Of a DNA stretch of 6,718 bases, positions 5,697 to 6,718 are shown one piece after another. Position numbers and translations under genes: made by a program. Source of the DNA: an uncultured Alphaproteobacteria bacterium (GTDB lineage: Bacteria > Pseudomonadota > Alphaproteobacteria > Rs-D84); assembly GCA_937900435.1 (NCBI GenBank), contig CALCEG010000074.1:1-6718 (forward strand), in the 5' to 3' direction. Positions within the stretch are counted from its first letter, which is position 1. The number at the start of each line of letters is the position of its first letter. A model generated the notes under the pieces. The model worked only from the letters and a program-made list of their open reading frames with translations. It had not been told where the DNA came from and made no database searches.

Positions 5697-6718
5697 TTAC
5701 CAATCGAATTGCTTGTTAGATAGTCATTAAAACGTTTTTGCATAATGGTGCTGCCTGGTGTAGTAGAAGGAGCGTCTACCTGTTCTTGGCGTTTTTTATG
5801 CGACATAAACAAATTATAATCTTTGGTATTCGCAGAAGAATTTACAAAATCCCAGAATGCAAATAATTTTTCCATTTTGTCTTTTTTCGTGGCATCTGCA
5901 TATTCGACACTTTCTGTGGTTCGCTTATCCAGTCGGGCGGTGCCCTCTTTAAACTTTACCCCATTTTCTTTTATCGCATTTTTTGCCAGGTTTCCTACTT
6001 CAAAAGCCGCCCGTAAGCCCACTTTCAGGGTTTTATCAAATGCCGTGGTAACACCTTTGACAAATTCATTTTTGTTCCACGACAGTCCGCCATCAGAAAA
6101 CAGTGTAAAATCGGTTGCTTTTAATTTGTCGCGAACCGATGATGTTGTCATCGTATATCGCATTACGGCCAATGTTTCCAATGCAACCTTTGCTTCTTCG
6201 ACTTTATCGTCATGAACTGCGGCTTTAATGATTTCCTGAACCAGTTGTCGCATTTGGTCGCCATCACGCAATGCGTCTTTAAAGAAGTCTTGACCAGATA
6301 ATTTTTCCATTACTTCTTTAAACCATTTCAGCTCTTTTTGCACAGGATTTGGCAAATTTCCATTTATTGCACCAAAGGCCTCTACCATTTTTGCGGTTCC
6401 ATCGGTTGGTTTAATGCCCTTTTTTATTAATTCCGCAACAATAAAGCGCGCATTTGTTGAATAAAGATGACGCGTATGTTTTTGGTTTAATTTTCCCAAA
6501 GTATCGACATAGAAATCATTGACTTTCTTTTTTGCCTCATTCCAAAATGTTCTTCTGTCGGTATATAGTGGTGTCAGTGCATGATCGCCACTTTTATAAT
6601 TTGTTTCTTCCAGTCCCTTATTAATCCATTTGGTAATATCGCCATCAGTATCCTTGCTGGTAAACTTTTCACGCAGTTTGTCGTTACTTACCAGTTTGCC
6701 AAACAGTTTGTTAACACC
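5693..6718 (-). CDS. Unrecognised protein, C-terminal 341 residues (5' end outside window)
   Basis: The frame is open from the window edge at 6718 to the TAA at 5693, and no in-frame ATG exists in its first 73 codons, which encode segments such as 'GVNKLFGKLVSNDKLREKF' and 'DRRTFWNEAKKKVNDFY'. A TTG at 6499 could be mistaken for a start, but the same frame continues upstream, so the true start lies outside. The visible part is rich in Lys, Ala, Glu and Asn, contains no Cys, and looks mostly alpha-helical and soluble, with amphipathic stretches such as 'VEEAKVALETLAVM'. The last 40 or so residues turn Ser/Thr/Pro-rich ('APSTTPGST') and look flexible. I recognise no family, catalytic motif, membrane segment or export signal in this part. 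Composition suggests a structural or secreted/effector-like protein, but that is a guess. It lies upstream of rpsA with a 170-bp gap and is probably a separate transcription unit. Confidence 0.8.
   Translation of the reverse strand, partial: GVNKLFGKLVSNDKLREKFTSKDTDGDITKWINKGLEETNYKSGDHALTPLYTDRRTFWNEAKKKVNDFYVDTLGKLNQKHTRHLYSTNARFIVAELIKKGIKPTDGTAKMVEAFGAINGNLPNPVQKELKWFKEVMEKLSGQDFFKDALRDGDQMRQLVQEIIKAAVHDDKVEEAKVALETLAVMRYTMTTSSVRDKLKATDFTLFSDGGLSWNKNEFVKGVTTAFDKTLKVGLRAAFEVGNLAKNAIKENGVKFKEGTARLDKRTTESVEYADATKKDKMEKLFAFWDFVNSSANTKDYNLFMSHKKRQEQVDAPSTTPGSTIMQKRFNDYLTSNSIGK

Noticed and set aside
5693..6499. Complete 268-residue gene starting at TTG 6499
   Set aside because: The frame stays open for 73 more codons to the window edge and no ribosome binding site precedes the TTG, so the gene is partial and starts outside.

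Overview
The window looks like a compact chromosomal stretch of an AT-rich alphaproteobacterium. This is inferred from the ribosomal protein S1, which has six S1 domains in 562 residues and a C-terminal 'LGDILGAA' tail of the kind common in Alphaproteobacteria. The long AT-rich intergenic tracts and the LRR-type repeat proteins would fit a host-associated lineage, but no species can be named from the sequence alone.

Every gene, including the tRNA, is read from the minus strand. In the direction of transcription (high to low coordinates) the order is: (1) the C-terminal part of an unrecognised Lys-rich, probably helical protein whose start lies beyond the window; (2) rpsA, with its own promoter, a roughly 100-nt leader and a textbook intrinsic terminator; (3) a 292-residue leucine-rich-repeat-like protein; (4) a 264-residue paralogue of it; (5) an adenylate-kinase-family gene whose start overlaps the end of the second LRR gene by 11 bases; (6) a DUF1015-family gene ending in a long-loop intrinsic terminator; (7) a tRNA-Ala(GGC) cut by the window edge, with a good promoter of its own.

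The two LRR-like proteins are the most distinctive part. Each carries nine units of 21 residues (one unit has 22). Every unit has a Cys at the same place and an Asn three residues later, and both proteins share an N-terminal cap. The downstream copy is probably translationally coupled to the adenylate-kinase-like gene, whose usual STGD/SAGD nucleotide motif reads GVGA while its P-loop and main arginines are kept. Whether LRR2, LRR1 and the kinase form a working unit is unknown; it is the best candidate here for something undescribed. Control signals are tightly packed: the rpsA terminator contains a possible -35 box for the first LRR gene, and the U-tract of the DUF1015 terminator lies directly upstream of the tRNA promoter. 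No mobile element, CRISPR array or stretch over 300 bases without a gene was found; the longest intergenic gap, about 170 bases, is the rpsA leader and promoter.
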